A DNA stretch of 64,000 bases from Monomorium pharaonis. Taxonomy: Eukaryota > Arthropoda > Insecta > Hymenoptera > Formicidae. Under the pieces are notes generated by a model. That model saw only the letters and a list, made by a program, of their open reading frames with translations. It searched no databases and was not told the DNA's origin. Positions 33,265 to 46,690 of this stretch are shown piece by piece (the first letter of the stretch is position 1; the number at the start of each line of letters is the position of its first letter). A program made the translations under genes and the position numbers. The stretch lies in contig NC_050474.1 of assembly GCF_013373865.1 (NCBI RefSeq), positions 14,447,045-14,511,044 of the forward strand. Reading direction: 5' to 3'.

Positions 33265-34041
33265 CATGGTGGAAGTAACAAGGTGTGCTATTGCGCAGGC
33301 ATTTCTATTGACCAATAAGAGAGCGTGCCAAGATTCCGCCATCTTGTATAATTTGAATGGATATTAAACGAAGATTCGAGCAAGAAAGAGTTATTATTAT
33401 AATAAAAGATTTTTGTATGTAATTATAATTATAGTGAATATATTAAAAGACAAAAATACAAATACATAAATACAAATATAACACTGATAAACACAGAAAA
33501 ACAATATATAATATAATAAAATATAAAATTACTTTTTATTAGTAAATTTTTTCATTTTTTTTTGTTTTATTTTATTATTTTCCGCCGAAAGTTTTTTATT
33601 TATTATGCAAAGTCTTATATATGTTCGTGTTCTAATAAAACATAATAAAACCTCGCGCGGGATTATTATATTTTTGTCAAATCTTTTTTCGGTTCTATCT
33701 GCGACTGTTTGAAATATCCATAGATCTTTCCGCAAAAAGAATCCATGATACGCTTGGAATTCTTCATTCATTACTATTGCTGCTTTAAATAAGTCTGGAG
33801 AAAGCCTTATAATCTTTCCTCTAGAGATGTAGTTAATCCAGTCATTTTCTTGATTAATCAACATCTCAGTAGGATTACCCAAATTTTTATATTTATTTAA
33901 AAATAAACACGATGGCATTTTAAACGACAACTTGTCAATCGGTTGCTATGGTAATTATGCAAGATGGCGGAAACTTGGTGCTGCGCAGAACGTCACGAAA
34001 ATTCGTTCGAGGTAATAGCACACCTTGTTACTTCCACCATG
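33265..34041 (-). mobile_element. Internally deleted P-like element
   Basis: TIRs CATGGTGGAAGTAACAAGG + TGTGCTATT are exactly inverted at the other end. They are flanked by the 8 bp duplication GATGGGAT (33257-33264, 34042-34049). The Drosophila P element also starts CATGATGAAATAACA and makes 8 bp duplications. The 777 bp interior keeps only the 3' part of a transposase on the minus strand. Also present near the ends are GCAAGATGGCGG and its complement (subterminal inverted repeats). Confidence 0.85.
33529..33930 (-). pseudogene. P-element/THAP9-type transposase, C-terminal fragment
   Basis: An open frame of 133 codons. NYISRGKIIRLSPDLFKAA, FQAYHGFFL and IIPREVLLCFIRTRTYIRL, ending in INKKL, match the C-terminal region of P/THAP9 transposases (pattern RGKL-P, F--HG, IP-----R-Y-RL). 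The THAP finger, leucine zipper, GTP-binding and catalytic regions are gone, so this is the 3' residue of an internal deletion, as in non-autonomous P elements. Confidence 0.7.
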
Positions 34042-34049
34042 GATGGGAT

Positions 34050-35320
34050 GGTTTATTGAGAGGATGGTGTAAGGTTGTAGCGAACAAATGAATATACTAT
34101 CTTTAGGGCGCACCCAAAAAGAAAAATCCGAGTGTGCAAGAGCAGATCCGGCAAAAACTTCCTCTGAAGTTTATTGAAGAATCAAATCACTTAAAATAAA
34201 AAACAAAATTAACAATGGATGTGAGATGTGAGCGTCGTATTGTATTGCGAAGTAGCGAATAGAAATCACCAGAAGGGCGATTGCAAATGGAGACCCGTCT
34301 CCCGCGGACCGGGTGCAGACACGGTCGCACGCGCAAGGAACTCGAGGGCGGCTCGAGCTGCGTAATTGAGATCACGAAAGCGTGCAAGCACTTATAGTGC
34401 GTAATCGAGGTGACTCGATTTTGATGTCATATAAGTTGCATAACACTTCACCTGTCTTCACTGATCGTCTTCACTGATCGTCTGCTCGGAAGGAACTGTG
34501 CCGATCGTTCGGCATGTGCCGGCTTCTTCTCCTATCCCCCTCACCGCGCTTCGTGTCACCGCACGCAGCGCCCGGCAAAAATCGGGCAATTACGTAAAAC
34601 CGATCGCATCCGCGTATAGCGGTCGTCGCGCGGTAAGTTCAGATGAGTTTTTTCGAACGCTGCCAATCGCGATGGCTTTGTTTGTGTTTCAACGGAACAT
34701 ATCCTAAGAACTTTTTGCTTATAACATGATTGGTAGAATTCTATGGATAACAAATCTATACCGAAGAATTGTATCACAAATTTTTACTGAGTTATTTAAA
34801 TAAACATAATGGTTGGTAACCCCCTTCTCTCATCTATTAACAAAAAAATAATTACTTATTTTTTCGCACGATTAATATCCTATAAAAGAAATTTCTTACT
34901 TTATTTCGTAGAGTAAACATCACTTTAAGGCCGGTTCCTAAAGGGCCCAACAAAAAAATCAACAAAAAAGTTTTAAAGTATATTTTGTCAGGTTATCTCT
35001 TTTTTTTACAAAAAAATTATGTTAAAACAGATGTGTTTAGGAAATTTAAAGAATTATTAATTTCTATTTCATAGGTGAATTGAAGACATGCGACATATCT
35101 GTAATAAGTCCGTATTTCAAAATCCAACATTTTCAAGTAATGTGTTTCCAGATTATTCATTATAACATATTAATCAAAATGAGGGATAAAGGTGACTCCA
35201 TGAGACTGCCATAAATTTGCATAATATTGTCTATTAAATGAAAAATTCGTGGAACTTAAGACCATATCAATTGTATATAGAAATTGTGATAAATTAAGTT
35301 TAGTATTTTTAATAATGTCA
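34050..35320. other. No gene recognised
   Basis: 34180-34480 is GC-richer and ends with a 17 bp duplication (CTTCACTGATCGT twice), LTR-like in composition. The rest is AT-rich. Confidence 0.4.
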
Positions 35321-35329
35321 TTTTAACTC

Positions 35330-35775
35330 TTTTCTTTGCCTGATAAAACTAGTTCTTTAGGAATATTCCTAAACAAGGCCGTCTTCAAACATCTAATGAT
35401 ACTAATATTTCATTTGTTCCAATTTTATTGTTTTTTTGTACAGTTTACAAAGGACCAGCTGTTTTTCACATATAATTTTGATGTATTTAAAGACGTGTTG
35501 AGAATATGGTGCAGGAATTTTACTACATTATACAAGAGGCTACCAAGTGCTGATACTATAATGTGCAAAGGAAAACCTGGTTTATGGATTTTCGACAATC
35601 CATAATGTTTAGATAGATTATCATTGGTGTAATTCAATAGCCTGTATGTATTCTCTTCACTAATATTATGGGCGACCCAAATCTTAATCATATTATTTAA
35701 TTTCGAGGTGATAGTTTTAATGGGATCTTTTTTCAGTAGTAAGTAAGTATTGTGGTCATTTAAAGTCTTGGTCAT
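35330..35775 (-). pseudogene. Penelope-like reverse transcriptase fragment
   Basis: Minus strand reads LKKDPIKTITSKLN, then HYGLSKIHKPGFPLHIIVSA, where the family has YGLPKIHKP-PLRPIVS. Next come GSLLYNVVKFLHHIL, KNSWSFVN and, after a frameshift, SLDV and FRNIPKELV. This covers the N-terminal RT blocks up to the first catalytic Asp. No other Penelope part is adjacent; the fragment is dead. Confidence 0.7.
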
Positions 35776-35949
35776 TTAATTGATGTACGTATGTTTGCCC
35801 ATGATAACCATCGTTACATGACTTTTGTTATAGCTTTAGTAATAAATATGTCATTATTATTTTTAAAAACTTTTACATTTCTTAAATTGTTTTAAAATAT
35901 ATGTGTCTATCAGCTATGTAAATATATAAACCGGAATTTTTGTATAGAA

Positions 35950-36740
35950 AATACACGTTTATTGTATGAAAATGATAAAAAATATTTTATTTGAAGTATT
36001 GCCCATCGCTAGCTATACATTTTTCCCATCTCTCTGACAATTTGTAGATGCCAAAAAAACTATTCTTCTTTTGAAGCAAACCAGTCATCGACCCATTTTC
36101 GTACATTTTCGTAAGATGTAAAGTGCTGCTTAGCAAGTGCGTGTCCCGACGATGCAAATAAGTAATAATGGAATCAAGTCTAGTGAGTAAGCCGCATGCG
36201 AAAGTATTTCCCAACCAAACGCCTCAATTGTTCAATTTCCTTGACCAGTTTTGCTGTGTGTGATAGTGCATTATCATGAAGCAAAATCACTTTGTGTTGC
36301 CTTTTTGATATTCTGGTCGTTTTTCACGCAAAGCTTGATTCAAATCGATCATTTGTTGTCGGTAGCGTTCAGTATAAACGGTTTCGCCAGGTTTTAGCAG
36401 CTCATAATAGATGACACCTTTCTGATCTCACCAAACACAGAGCATTGTTTTCCGTCCATAGCGATTTGGCCTTGCAGTCGATGTCAATGGTTTGCCTAGA
36501 GTTACCCATGATCTTTTACGCTTAAAATTCTCAAAATATATCCACTTTTCATCGCCAGTCACAATTCGATGAAGAAATGATTTTCTTTTGTACCTGGCGA
36601 GCAGCATTTTGCAAGTGGTTTTTCGGTTTTCCTGCTGTCTTTTATTCAGTTCATATGGAATCCATTTTCCAATTTTCTGGATCTTTCCCGTGGCTTTCGA
36701 CGTCAGGAGCTGGTTGCATAAGACCTCCGCCTCCACGGAA
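35950..36740 (-). pseudogene. mariner transposase, C-terminal half
   Basis: Minus-strand pieces KIQKIGKWIPYELN, ENRKTTCKMLLARYKR, FLHRIVTGDEKWIYFEN (first catalytic Asp in GDEKW) and RPNRYGRKTMLCVW, then, after frameshifts, FDLNQALREK-like and ALSHTAK-like text, and the C-terminus FFGIYKLSERWEKCIASDGQYF. The N-terminal HTH half is missing; the 5' side is joined to repeat family C near 36700. At least three frame changes. Confidence 0.85.
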
Positions 36741-38300
36741 TCTTTCGGCTCCGTGTTATTAAGATCCCTCCAGCTCCAAGGGATGCTCCGACTTACTCTC
36801 CCACACCATCCGTCATGTTAACTGACCGCGACACAGGATTTAAAAGTCATATTTTGTATCAGATACGTTTTACTGGACGAGCGACAACGAGAAACTAAAT
36901 ACATCTTCCTCATGTACGCGACGTGAGAGAAGATGATTGTATCTACACCGAAAAAAAGTAATATAGCCAATAGCATATGTAGTTGCGAGCTACATATAAT
37001 ACTCCACTACCAACTACAGATAATACTCGATACAATAATATTTGCTGTTAAGGCAAGTACAATGTTGATATTGCAATAGCATGTACTATCGTATCGAGTA
37101 CATCTATAGTTGGCAGTCCGCAATTAGATATCTTATTAGATATATTTTTCCGTGTACGTAGTAGAATAAAATCATCCGATAGCCCATCTGACAAAGTTAT
37201 CAATTACATTCTGATATTGCTTTAGTAACTCGCAGACTAAAATATGTAATTAAGGGATGCGATTCGAGGTCGCAGTTTAGCGTCGATATTGCAGCTGTTT
37301 AAAACGTTCTCTCTCGCACTTACCCATCGCTGCATAATCCTCATGTTCTGTCATGCTATTTTCGTTCTCTCTCATACTGCTACCTAATCGTATGTTCTTA
37401 TTTGCTGCAATTCATTGCAGCACGATCTTCGCTCTCGCTCACGTTCGTCGCTTTGCTCGCGGTGTTGTATCAAGAAACGTAAGGGATGAAAAAACAAAAG
37501 GCTGACTACGTTTATAAATTTTATTTTTTACAAGTTCAATGTTACAAGTATATAGGTATAATATGTATAATAAAAAGATAATAGACAGATAAACGGGATC
37601 GAGATGAACATAAAAGTTCAATATTGTCTTGGGTTAGGTCTACCAATAATCGAGGTATTAATTTTTCAAATTCTACGAATAAGAGCGCGCCGTAGAAAGA
37701 GCCGAGCCGCTCAAGCTGTAGCAGCCTGTAGCGCGGCCCACTGTGTCAATCATAGGCTGCCGGCGGCGGGGGGAAGGAGGAGAAGCGGCGCCGCTGCCTG
37801 TGCTTCGCCGCATTCGCGTTTCGCCACACCGCGCCTACACTCGCGGCGATTATCGTTAAACACATTCGCGATTACTTGACAAAATTAGAAGTTAGCAAAA
37901 ATAGAATAAATTAAAACCGTGATAAACTTCTGTGATTAAGGAAGTCGACAGAGAGAAAGCGATAAAAGCTTATGGAATCTACAAATGATCTCATTTCTAT
38001 CGTAATTGTGAATAAATAAATTAATAAAAGTTTTTCGTACATTCACAATAAATTCTTTCTTTTTCTTAAATATCTTATTTATAGTATTATACAATTTTAA
38101 CTTTGTTTCTTATCGAATTGTATCGTACTTAGAGGCTTGCAAATCTTATTCCATTCCCGCTCGCTCTCGACTACATATATATCTAGCAGTCTCAACGCTC
38201 TTCCCACCACTCGCGGACGGATAGAGTGGGGAGTAAACAACACTGCAACGGGAATAATTTGGCTATGTATTCTCAAAAACTCGAGATACTCGAGACTCTC
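36695..38300 (+). repeat. Dispersed repeat family C, copy 1
   Basis: 36695-37600 matches 53795-54660 in reverse complement. 37597-37690 plus 38130-38290 match 48620-48900 in reverse complement. Landmarks: CAGCTCCAAG..ATGCTCCGACTTACTC, GTATCAGATACGTTTTAC, ATTGCAGCACGATCTTCG and TTTTTTACAAGTTCAATGTTACAAG. A GC-rich block (37690-37870; G run, GCCGGCGGCGG) lies between the matching parts. Non-coding. Confidence 0.65.
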
Positions 38301-38345
38301 GATTCCCGACGACTCCCGAAACTGAATTAGTTCAAGCGCACATAT

Positions 38346-38486
38346 TGGTTACGTTCAGAAAACACAAGTGATCAGTGAGCGGTCAGTGATTATTAGTCCT
38401 TACTATTAGATCTCTAAATTTAGACCAATTATATTAGCGAATTACTCGACTGTTGTGCAACGGTTGTGTTTTCTGAACGTAGCCAT
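38346..38486. mobile_element. MITE with TGGYTACGTTCAGAAAACAC ends
   Basis: Inverted ends of about 24 bp (TTGGTTACGTTCAGAAAACA / TGTTTTCTGAACGTAGCCAT) separated by about 95 bp. Confidence 0.65.
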
Positions 38487-38679
38487 TGATACACATGTGA
38501 AATTCCAGCCGCCCGCGTTGCCTGTATTTCAATTTATGCCTGGGCTTAATCTCAGTTTTGAAAAGTGCAACGATATATTCTTGAAAAAATTGCATTTAAT
38601 TTATATTTATTTGCTCATAAACATCTATATTTAACAAAGAAACAATTAATAATAACATTATTTTAAATTATATAAACTA

Positions 38680-40459
38680 CAGGACAAAATTAAAGGAACA
38701 AAAGTTTGAAATAGCGCCATGTTTGTAAAAGTTAAATAAAAAATCTGAATTTTTTATATGATATAGCCCAAAGTGTTGACTTAACCCCTGCAAAATCTTC
38801 CCACTGTAGGTCCAGCAGTTTCGGAGTTATGCTCCTCTAAGCAACTTCCGGTCAAAAACAAAAGTTGCAAGGTTGTAACTTGGAAAGTACAGGACAATCT
38901 GATGCGAAAAACGAACCAGAAAAATGAGCTAAGCCGGTTCAGTAGATGTCGCTCAGAGTGTCCCTGGTGCGCCTTGATACCCCCATCCCTTTTCAACCCT
39001 GATTCGCAACCCCTTAGGACTGACAATGGTGACAGCGTTTTGCGTCGCGTTCGTAAAACGGACGACTCTCTAGCACGGCTCGGCTTTAAAACCGTTACAT
39101 GTCGAAGGTCTCACCTATGACCTTTACCACCCCGCGAGGATGAGTTGGACAACCACCTCTAACACTAATCAGCACCCGCAGGTGCCTCCATGCGTCCGAA
39201 AAATTCGGAAATGGGCTAAGCCAGTTCTATAAGTGTCGCTCAGAGTGTCCCTGGTGCGCCTTAATATCCCCATCTCTTTTCAACCCTTATTTGCAACCCT
39301 TAAAACTGACAGCGTTTTGCGTCGCGTCCGTCTAACCGAGGACAATTCTTTAGCACCGCTTGGCTTTAAAACCGTTAAATGTTGGAGGTCTCACCTTTCT
39401 ATGACCCTTACCATCTCGCGAGGGTGGGTTGGGTAACCACCACTAACACTAATAAGCAAAACAAAAAAATTATTGATTGAATTTGTTTTGCTTTAACAAT
39501 GTTTTGTTGTCCCACAAGCAACATAAAAAACAAAAAATATGGAGAGAATGTGAAAGATTACATGGAAAAGTAATGCGTTTTTTAAGGGAAACGAAAAGAG
39601 CAATTAGGAACAAACAGAACGCAGACGAAGAGTCAGCTGGAAAAGGCATGAAAGCAAAGAAAGATGCATATAGGAAAAATCTAGGAAGAGAAGGAAACCT
39701 AACACAAAAAGAGGGGATGAAAAGAAAATGGCTGGGAGAACAAGGATTTTTTTTATCTCGAATGCAAGTCGTGCTCTGAAACGATCACCTGTAGCCTAGC
39801 GCAACCGCGACACACTGTCCGATTGAAAGAGTAGCAGGTAGAAATTAAAAGGGGTGGATTTCGTGCGTGGTTAGGAAGGAGTACTAGAGACCTTTACAGG
39901 TGCGATTCGGCCCATTACCGAATTTTCCGGACGCATGGAAGCACCTGCAGATGCTAATTAGTGTTAGGGGTAGTTGCCTAACTCACTCTCGCGGGATGAT
40001 AAAGATCATAGAAAGTAAGACCTTCGACATTTAACGGTTTTAAAGCCAAGCGGTACTAGAGAATTGTTCTCGATTGGACAGACGAGACGCAAAACGCTGT
40101 CACCACTGTCAGTTCTAAGGAATTGCGAATAAGGGTTGAAAAGGAATGGGGGGGTATCAGGGCGCACCAAGGACGCTCTGAGCGACACCTACAAAACCAG
40201 CTTAGCCCATTTCCGAATTTTTCTGGTTTGTTTTTCGCATCAGATTGTCCTGTGCTTTCCAAATTACAACCTTGCAACTTTCGTTTTTGACCGGGAGTTG
40301 CTTCGAGGGGCATAACTCCGAAACTGCTGGACCTACAGCGGGGAGATTTTTTAGGGAAGTCAACACTTCAGGGTATATCATATAAAAAATTCAGATTTTT
40401 TGCTCAACTTTTACGAACATGGCGCTACTTCAAACTTTTGTTCCTTTAATTTTGTCCTG
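38680..40459. mobile_element. TA-flanked element with ~500 bp TIRs
   Basis: TIRs start CAGGACAAAATTAAAGGAAC and are flanked by TA on both sides (38678-38679, 40460-40461). Inverted homology runs for about 500 bp: GCAGTTTCGGAGTTATG, CAAGGTTGTAACTTGGAAAG, GACAATCTGATGCGAAAAAC. The left TIR contains a direct duplication (about 38925-39150 and 39215-39440; TCGCTCAGAGTGTCCCTGG). The interior 39470-39780 is open but has no known domain. TA targets suggest a Tc1/mariner-type transposase acting in trans. Confidence 0.72.
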
Positions 40460-41304
40460 TAGTTTATATTTTTTTAGTAGATTGTTGATAAATATCAATT
40501 ATTCTGTTAATTATATAATAGAAATATTTACGTCAAAAAAAATGCAATAAAAATATTTACGTTAGAGAAATAAAACAATACAATAAAAGTATTTATATCA
40601 GAAGAATTAAAAATACAATAAAAGTATTTACGTAAAAAAAAGCAAAATATAAAATTTGTATTACTAAATATGCATATGAAAGTTATAAATTCTTAAGTAT
40701 ACGTTTTAAAATGTTAATAATATTTATTCTGATGAATAAATAAAATATCATTAACGCGATCAGGATCAATAGTACTGCGTCGATCTGTAACAATAAGTCC
40801 TGCCTTGCTAAAATTTCTTTCACTACTAGCACTACTATCAGGAATGCAGAAAATACGTTTAGCTATTCTAGCCACTTTTGATAGAACGTGAATGCGTTTT
40901 CCACCAAGTTAAAACGTTGTTGAAATCTGTAACAACGCTTATATTAATATATTTTTTTACTTCATCTATTTGGTGATGATAAGATGGCTGCCATTCTTGA
41001 AATTTCTTTGCCGAAGGAGGTACAATAATGTCTTCTTGCTCGATAATTTCTATACCGTTACACATTTGCCGAATGTCTTGGTAAATTTGTTGCTTCTTAT
41101 CATCACTTAAAAGTGGAAGATTTTTAAATAATGAAGGAAGAAACGTAGCTATATAATGAACATTTTGAAGTTCATTAAATACCTTTTCTGTGAGGAATTT
41201 TTCAGCCCGTTTTTTTATCTTTCGTATTGGCTGTAATTAAAAATTTAATTAATAAATTATATTAAAATAAATATATTTGTATAAATATATAACTTTAATT
41301 AATC

Positions 41305-41333
41305 ACACACACACACACACACACACACACAAA
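41305..41333. repeat. (CA)n microsatellite in a hAT intron
   Basis: About 14 CA units inside the 146 bp intron (41231-41376) of the hAT transposase gene. Confidence 0.9.
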
Positions 41334-42418
41334 TTTTTCAAAATTGGAATTATTAAAATAGTGAAAAATTATGAACCTCAATATCAGTACTCGTGACTTT
41401 GCAATGATTTAGTAAAGTATAAGTCCAAGGAACCACAAATGGAATTGTCGGCTCTTTTTCTCCCTCTAGTTCGTCTGTGGCATCTTTAAATAATTTTAAA
41501 AAATTTATGATCTCCTGCATTAATTGTTTATCATAAAAAGATATTATGTCTAGTTTGTCTCTTTCTAACAGAATATTTGTCACTTCTTCGTATTGAGATT
41601 GTAAGGATGTCAAAAGGTTAAAAATGCTATTCCATCTAGTTTCAACATCTTATTTAAGAGTTTTTTCTAGTCTTGTTACTAAACCAGATCTTTTCATAAA
41701 ACCAACAGTCCTTCGTGCACTTTGAATTGAAGATAAAACACTAGGGGTTTCTTTTAAGAAAATTCTCATTAAAAGTATGACGCAACGTAGTGCTAAGGCA
41801 ATGTGCTATACAAGGTAGACGTTCATAATTTTCTAAAGCTTTCCGAATATTGGATCTCTGATTATAAATGTTACCTTGCTTATTTCAGAACTTATACTGA
41901 TTTCTGTTAGTTGTTCTCGCATTTCTGATATATGTTCACCTGTCTTGGTGACATCTGGAAACTTATTGGTCAACAATACATTTGTTTTTATTTTCCAATT
42001 ATTCTCAGATTCCTCTACATAGATGGTTGTTATAGTCAAATGTAACTTGCGATAATTATCTATCCAGAGATCACATGTCATAGCACATTGTTTTAAAGCT
42101 ATGGCTTCTTTAATTTTTGGAATGATTTCTTGCCTATGTTAATCCGCTATCTGTCCTAAGTACCGAGATATAATCATAGGATGTGGCAAAATTGAAGCAG
42201 CATCAATCTTATTTAGCACCTATATTTATTAATTCTTGGGCCAGATCAAGAAAACCCTCACATCCAATAAGATTAAATGGCCGTAAATTTTTTGCATACA
42301 TTAGCACACATTTATCTTTTACTTTATCCTTATCATTCTTAGATACGGAAGAAGATGCTTCATTAGCTTTGGACCTACATTTATGCCGATTCATGCCTGA
42401 AGTGCTATTCTTATATAT

Positions 42419-42640
42419 TGTTATAATTTGCAATGAGAAACAACGTTTGGAATCAATAATATTTAATTAATTAGTTTCTCAATTGATATAAAAAAGATAC
42501 AATAAAGAACAGTAGAAGTAAGTCACTATGGTGATAAACATTGAAGTATGCCCGAGTCGCATATACTTTGCAAATATAAATGACAAACTTCTATTAATAT
42601 TTAAATGTTTAAACTTTAGTATTTAATGCAATTCTCAATA
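42419..42640 (-). repeat. Copia 3' LTR
   Basis: 222 bp, about 95% or more like the other LTR by eye; differences are a few substitutions and small indels (for example ATTGAAG against ATTATGAAG), so the insertion is fairly recent. Confidence 0.85.
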
Positions 42641-42659
42641 CTTCCACTCATTTAATATA

Positions 42660-45600
42660 TTAATTATAATTATGCATTCCCATACACTCACATAGTTTTA
42701 CAAACTGTATCTTTGGAATCGCTTTTGTAAACACATCTGCAATCTGTTCTTCAGATGCGACATATTTAACATCAATTTCTTTATTAATATATTTTTCTCG
42801 AATAAAATGATATCGTATATCAATGTGTTTACTCCTTTTATGAAATTCAGGATTTTTAATTAGTCGAATTGCACTTTGATTATCAATGTTTAAGACTATC
42901 CTATTTTCACTTTGATAACCGATATCATTTAACAAAGAATTCAACCAAATTATTTCTTTCATTGCATTACTCGCTGCTACATATTCAGCTTCTGTCGTAC
43001 TCAAAGTCACCATAAGTTGTCTCTGTGATCCCCATGTAATCGCACCGTTAGCAAATAATATTACAAATCCAGACGTCGACCTACGAGTTGTTAAGTCGCC
43101 TGCAAAATCGGAGTCCGAATAGGCTAAAGGCACAGCTAGATAATTATCGTTTGTGTACTTTATCCCTTTATTCATCGTACCCTTCAGATAACGAAAAATT
43201 CGCTTTACTGCAATCCAATGACTATCATTGAAGTTATTCAAATATCTGCTCACGACATTTACAGCAAAAGCAATATCTGGCCTACTGACTACTGCCAGAA
43301 AATTTAAACATCCGACCGCTTCTCTGTAGAGTAGATTTTGCTTCAAATCGCATTTTTCATCTATTGCTTTAAAGTTTACATGAGGATCAACTGGTGTACT
43401 AACAGGCTTTGCATCACTCATACCAAAACGTTTTAAAATTCTCTCTATATATGAACGTTGATGAATTATCATTGTTTTATTTTCTCGATTTCATTCCATT
43501 TGCATTCCAACAAAAACATTTGATTGACAAAAAACAATTTCAAAAGTTTTTCTTAATGCTTCAATAACTGAATTAATTGCGTTAATTGATTTCGAGAAAA
43601 TAAGACCATCATCCACATATAAAGCAAGAAACACTTCACAATTACAAAATAAACCTTTGTATAAACTTTTATCCGCGTTGCAAACAGAGAAATTAAAATA
43701 TTTCAGAAAAGAAACAAATTTCTGATTCCAACAACGCTACGACTGTTTGAGACCGTATAATGCCTTAACTAACTTGCATACCATATTATTACCAACATTC
43801 TTATCAACGTTGACGCCATCTGGAATCTTCAGATACACTTCCTCGTCTAGATGTCTATAGAGAAAGGCAGTTTTGACATCAAATTGTTATATCTCCATGT
43901 CAAATTGTGTGGCCATTGCAAGTTGTACTCTTAATGTGTCGTACCTTACTACTGGAGAGAAAGTTTCACTGTAGTCGATTCCGGGTCGTTGAGTAAAACC
44001 TCTAGCACACAGCTGAGCTTTGTAACGATCCACTTTTCCAGAAGGTGTCCTTTTGATTTTGAAAACCCATTTAGAATCCACTGTTCTTCTTCCTTCAGGT
44101 AACGTTGTTAATTCCCATGTTCCATTCTTCTCATGTGCCTGGAGTTTTTCTAGTATTGCACGCTTCCACTGTTCCGCATTCGGACTATTGATTACTTCAA
44201 AGTAGGAGACTGGCTCGTCACATTCAACAAAGAAATCGTCATAACTTGCCGGATGTCTTATCGGTCGTTTGAGAGTATGACGATCTCGTAAATTATAAGT
44301 TGTATTCACTGAAGGAGCATTTACTGAAGAAGAATCTCTTATATTGTCGCCCATCTGTTCATTTTCAAAAGATTGATTAAAATCTTCCACTGCATCTCGA
44401 AAATCATCTTCTTCCTCCATTTGAACTTCTTCTAATGGAATTAAATTGTCTTTGGTTGTTGTCCTGCTTGGTACTTCGATATCAACAGTGTTTTGAACTA
44501 GAATTATGACACTCGACGTCTCATTCGATGTCTCGTTGAAAACAACGTTCCTGCTTACCACAATCTTTTTTGTTGCTGGATTATACAACCTGTAGTTGCT
44601 CGATTCACCTTGATATCCAACCAATAACATTTTAGTTGCTTTAGAATCGAATTTTGTTCGTTGGATTTTTTGAACATGCACATATGCATTACTGCCTAAA
44701 ATCTTCATGTAAGACAAGTCAGGCTTCTTGTCAAACCAAACTTCATATGGTGTTTTGTTGTCAACTTGCGTGGTTGCTGTGCGATTTAAAATATACACAG
44801 CTGTGTTGACCGCTTCAGCCCAAAGTGATCGTGGAGGATTTCTTGCCTGTAACATGGTTAATGCTGATTCTACAATTGTTCTGTTATCACGTTCTGAACG
44901 CCCGTTTTGTTCAGGAGTATACGGAGCAGTCGTTTGCAATTAAATACCCATCTTCGTGAGATATTGTTTCATATGTGCATTTATGTATTCCTTACCGTTA
45001 TCGATGCGTAAATACTTCATCGGACGATTAAACTTGTTTAGCACTAGTTTTTCAAATTCCATGAACCGTTCTATAACATCCGATTTGTGTTTCATGAAGT
45101 AAACATGCCTGAGTGCCGAAGCGTCGTCCTTGAATGTCACATAAAATCTTGCACCACCGATAGACTCTGTTGACATTGGTCCTCTTACGTCACTGTAAAA
45201 GAACTCACCTGGAGCTGATTTTTCATGCAACTCCTTCTTCTTGAAAGAAAGCCGATGAGATTTCCCATATTGACAGGATTCACAAAAGAAATCATCTACG
45301 TCCGAAAGTGCAACTCCATGTACCATTCCCTTTTTGATTGTATCTTTGAGTGCTTGTTTATTAATGTGCCCAAGACGCTCGTGCCAGATACGTAGGCTGC
45401 TGCTGCTATTATTGAATGTTGCTGCGTGTGCTTCATCAGCAATTGCAGATTTAAGAAAAAGTCGATATACCTGGTTTGGTTGTTTTCGTCCTTTAATTAT
45501 TACCTTTTCATTCCTTTTAAACTCTATCATGTCCTTTGTCAGCTGTACATTTAAATTCTTCTCCGTAGCCGAGCCAATAGAGAGAATAAATTCTTTCAAA

Positions 45601-46690
45601 AGGTAGGGATATACAAAACATTCTCAATATCAAAATTTAACCATTTACCATTTACTAGACTTTTAACAGGTACAGTTCCAACACCTTTTATAGCGCACAC
45701 ACCGTCATTACCGAGAATGATGGAGCCCGTGTTCGCTGACGATTTCGAAAACCACTCACGTTTGTAAGTTATGTAGCGCGAACATCCAGAATCACCGATC
45801 CAGATTTCACTCGTGTCCTTGTTCATAAACTCTTTTTCTTCATCCGCGACAGCTGTTACAGCAGGAATATTCACATCAGGTGCATTTACAACAAAAGCAT
45901 TTACAACAAGAGCATCTATTTTATTATCTTCTTTCTTGTCACCACTCTTCTCGTCTTTCGCTTTTTTCCGACACACTCTTATCAAATGTCCCTTTTTATG
46001 ACAATAGAAACATTTAAAATTGCTTTTCTTTGTTTCGCTAACACTTTCACCTTTCTTTTCTTTTCTTGAGGTCTTCTTGCTCAGCGTCGTAGTTGCTAAT
46101 GCAGTAGCTATGTCATCGGCACACGTCATTCGATTTTCTTCTTTCAAGAGGCGTTTACGTAACTTTTCAATCGTTTGCTCCTGAACTGACACACTGTCCC
46201 ACGCTGTAATTAATCCATTAAACTTTGAAGGAAGGCTGCCAAGAATTTTCGCCATAATTGCTGTATCCGATATCTGTTCACCAAGATTTTTTAGCTGCCT
46301 TGCCATATTTTTGACTTTTGACATATGTTGAGATACTGAATCACTTGAATTCATTCGATATTCATGAAATCTTTGATTCAAATGTAATAGATTTGAAGCA
46401 GATTGCTGTTCATGAATCGTACCTAGTTTGGTCCACATCTCTGCTGCTGTTGTGCAAGTTATAAGACATTCCAGTTGAGGATACTCCATTGTTGAAGATA
46501 TAGTGCACATGGCTAATGCGTTATTCTTCTCCCATTCTGCACGTGAAGCAGCTTCCTGAGGTTTAATTTTCGTTCCATCGACGTATCCCATGATGCCTTG
46601 AGCAATTAATAATGCTCTTACTTGAAATTTCCACAGTATAAAGTTCGTTCCATCGAACTTCGTAATAAGCTTTGAATTGAAATCCGTCAT
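42660..46690 (-). pseudogene. Copia gag-pol polyprotein, inactivated by few mutations
   Basis: Starts at 46690 (MTDFNSKLI). Gag runs to a CCHC knuckle (CFYCHKKGHLIRVC, about residue 228) and an aspartic protease motif WIGDSGCS. A 1-nt frameshift near 45597 follows. Next is GAG-pre-integrase (IWHERLGHIN) and integrase (YSDVRGPM, RIDNGKEY), an in-frame stop at 44940 after KMGI, then TTAPYTPEQNGRSER. RT includes WVFKIKRTPSGKVDRYKA, a stop after DMEI (43887), FDVKTAFL and LYVDDGLIF. Another stop near 43496 precedes RNase H (DSDFAGDLTTRRSTSG, DNQSAIRL). Order PR-IN-RT-RH is Copia. Three stops and one frameshift only. Confidence 0.92.

Noticed and set aside
37690..37870. CpG-island-like promoter
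   Set aside because: It lies between matching parts of repeat family C and no gene starts nearby; more likely repeat sequence.
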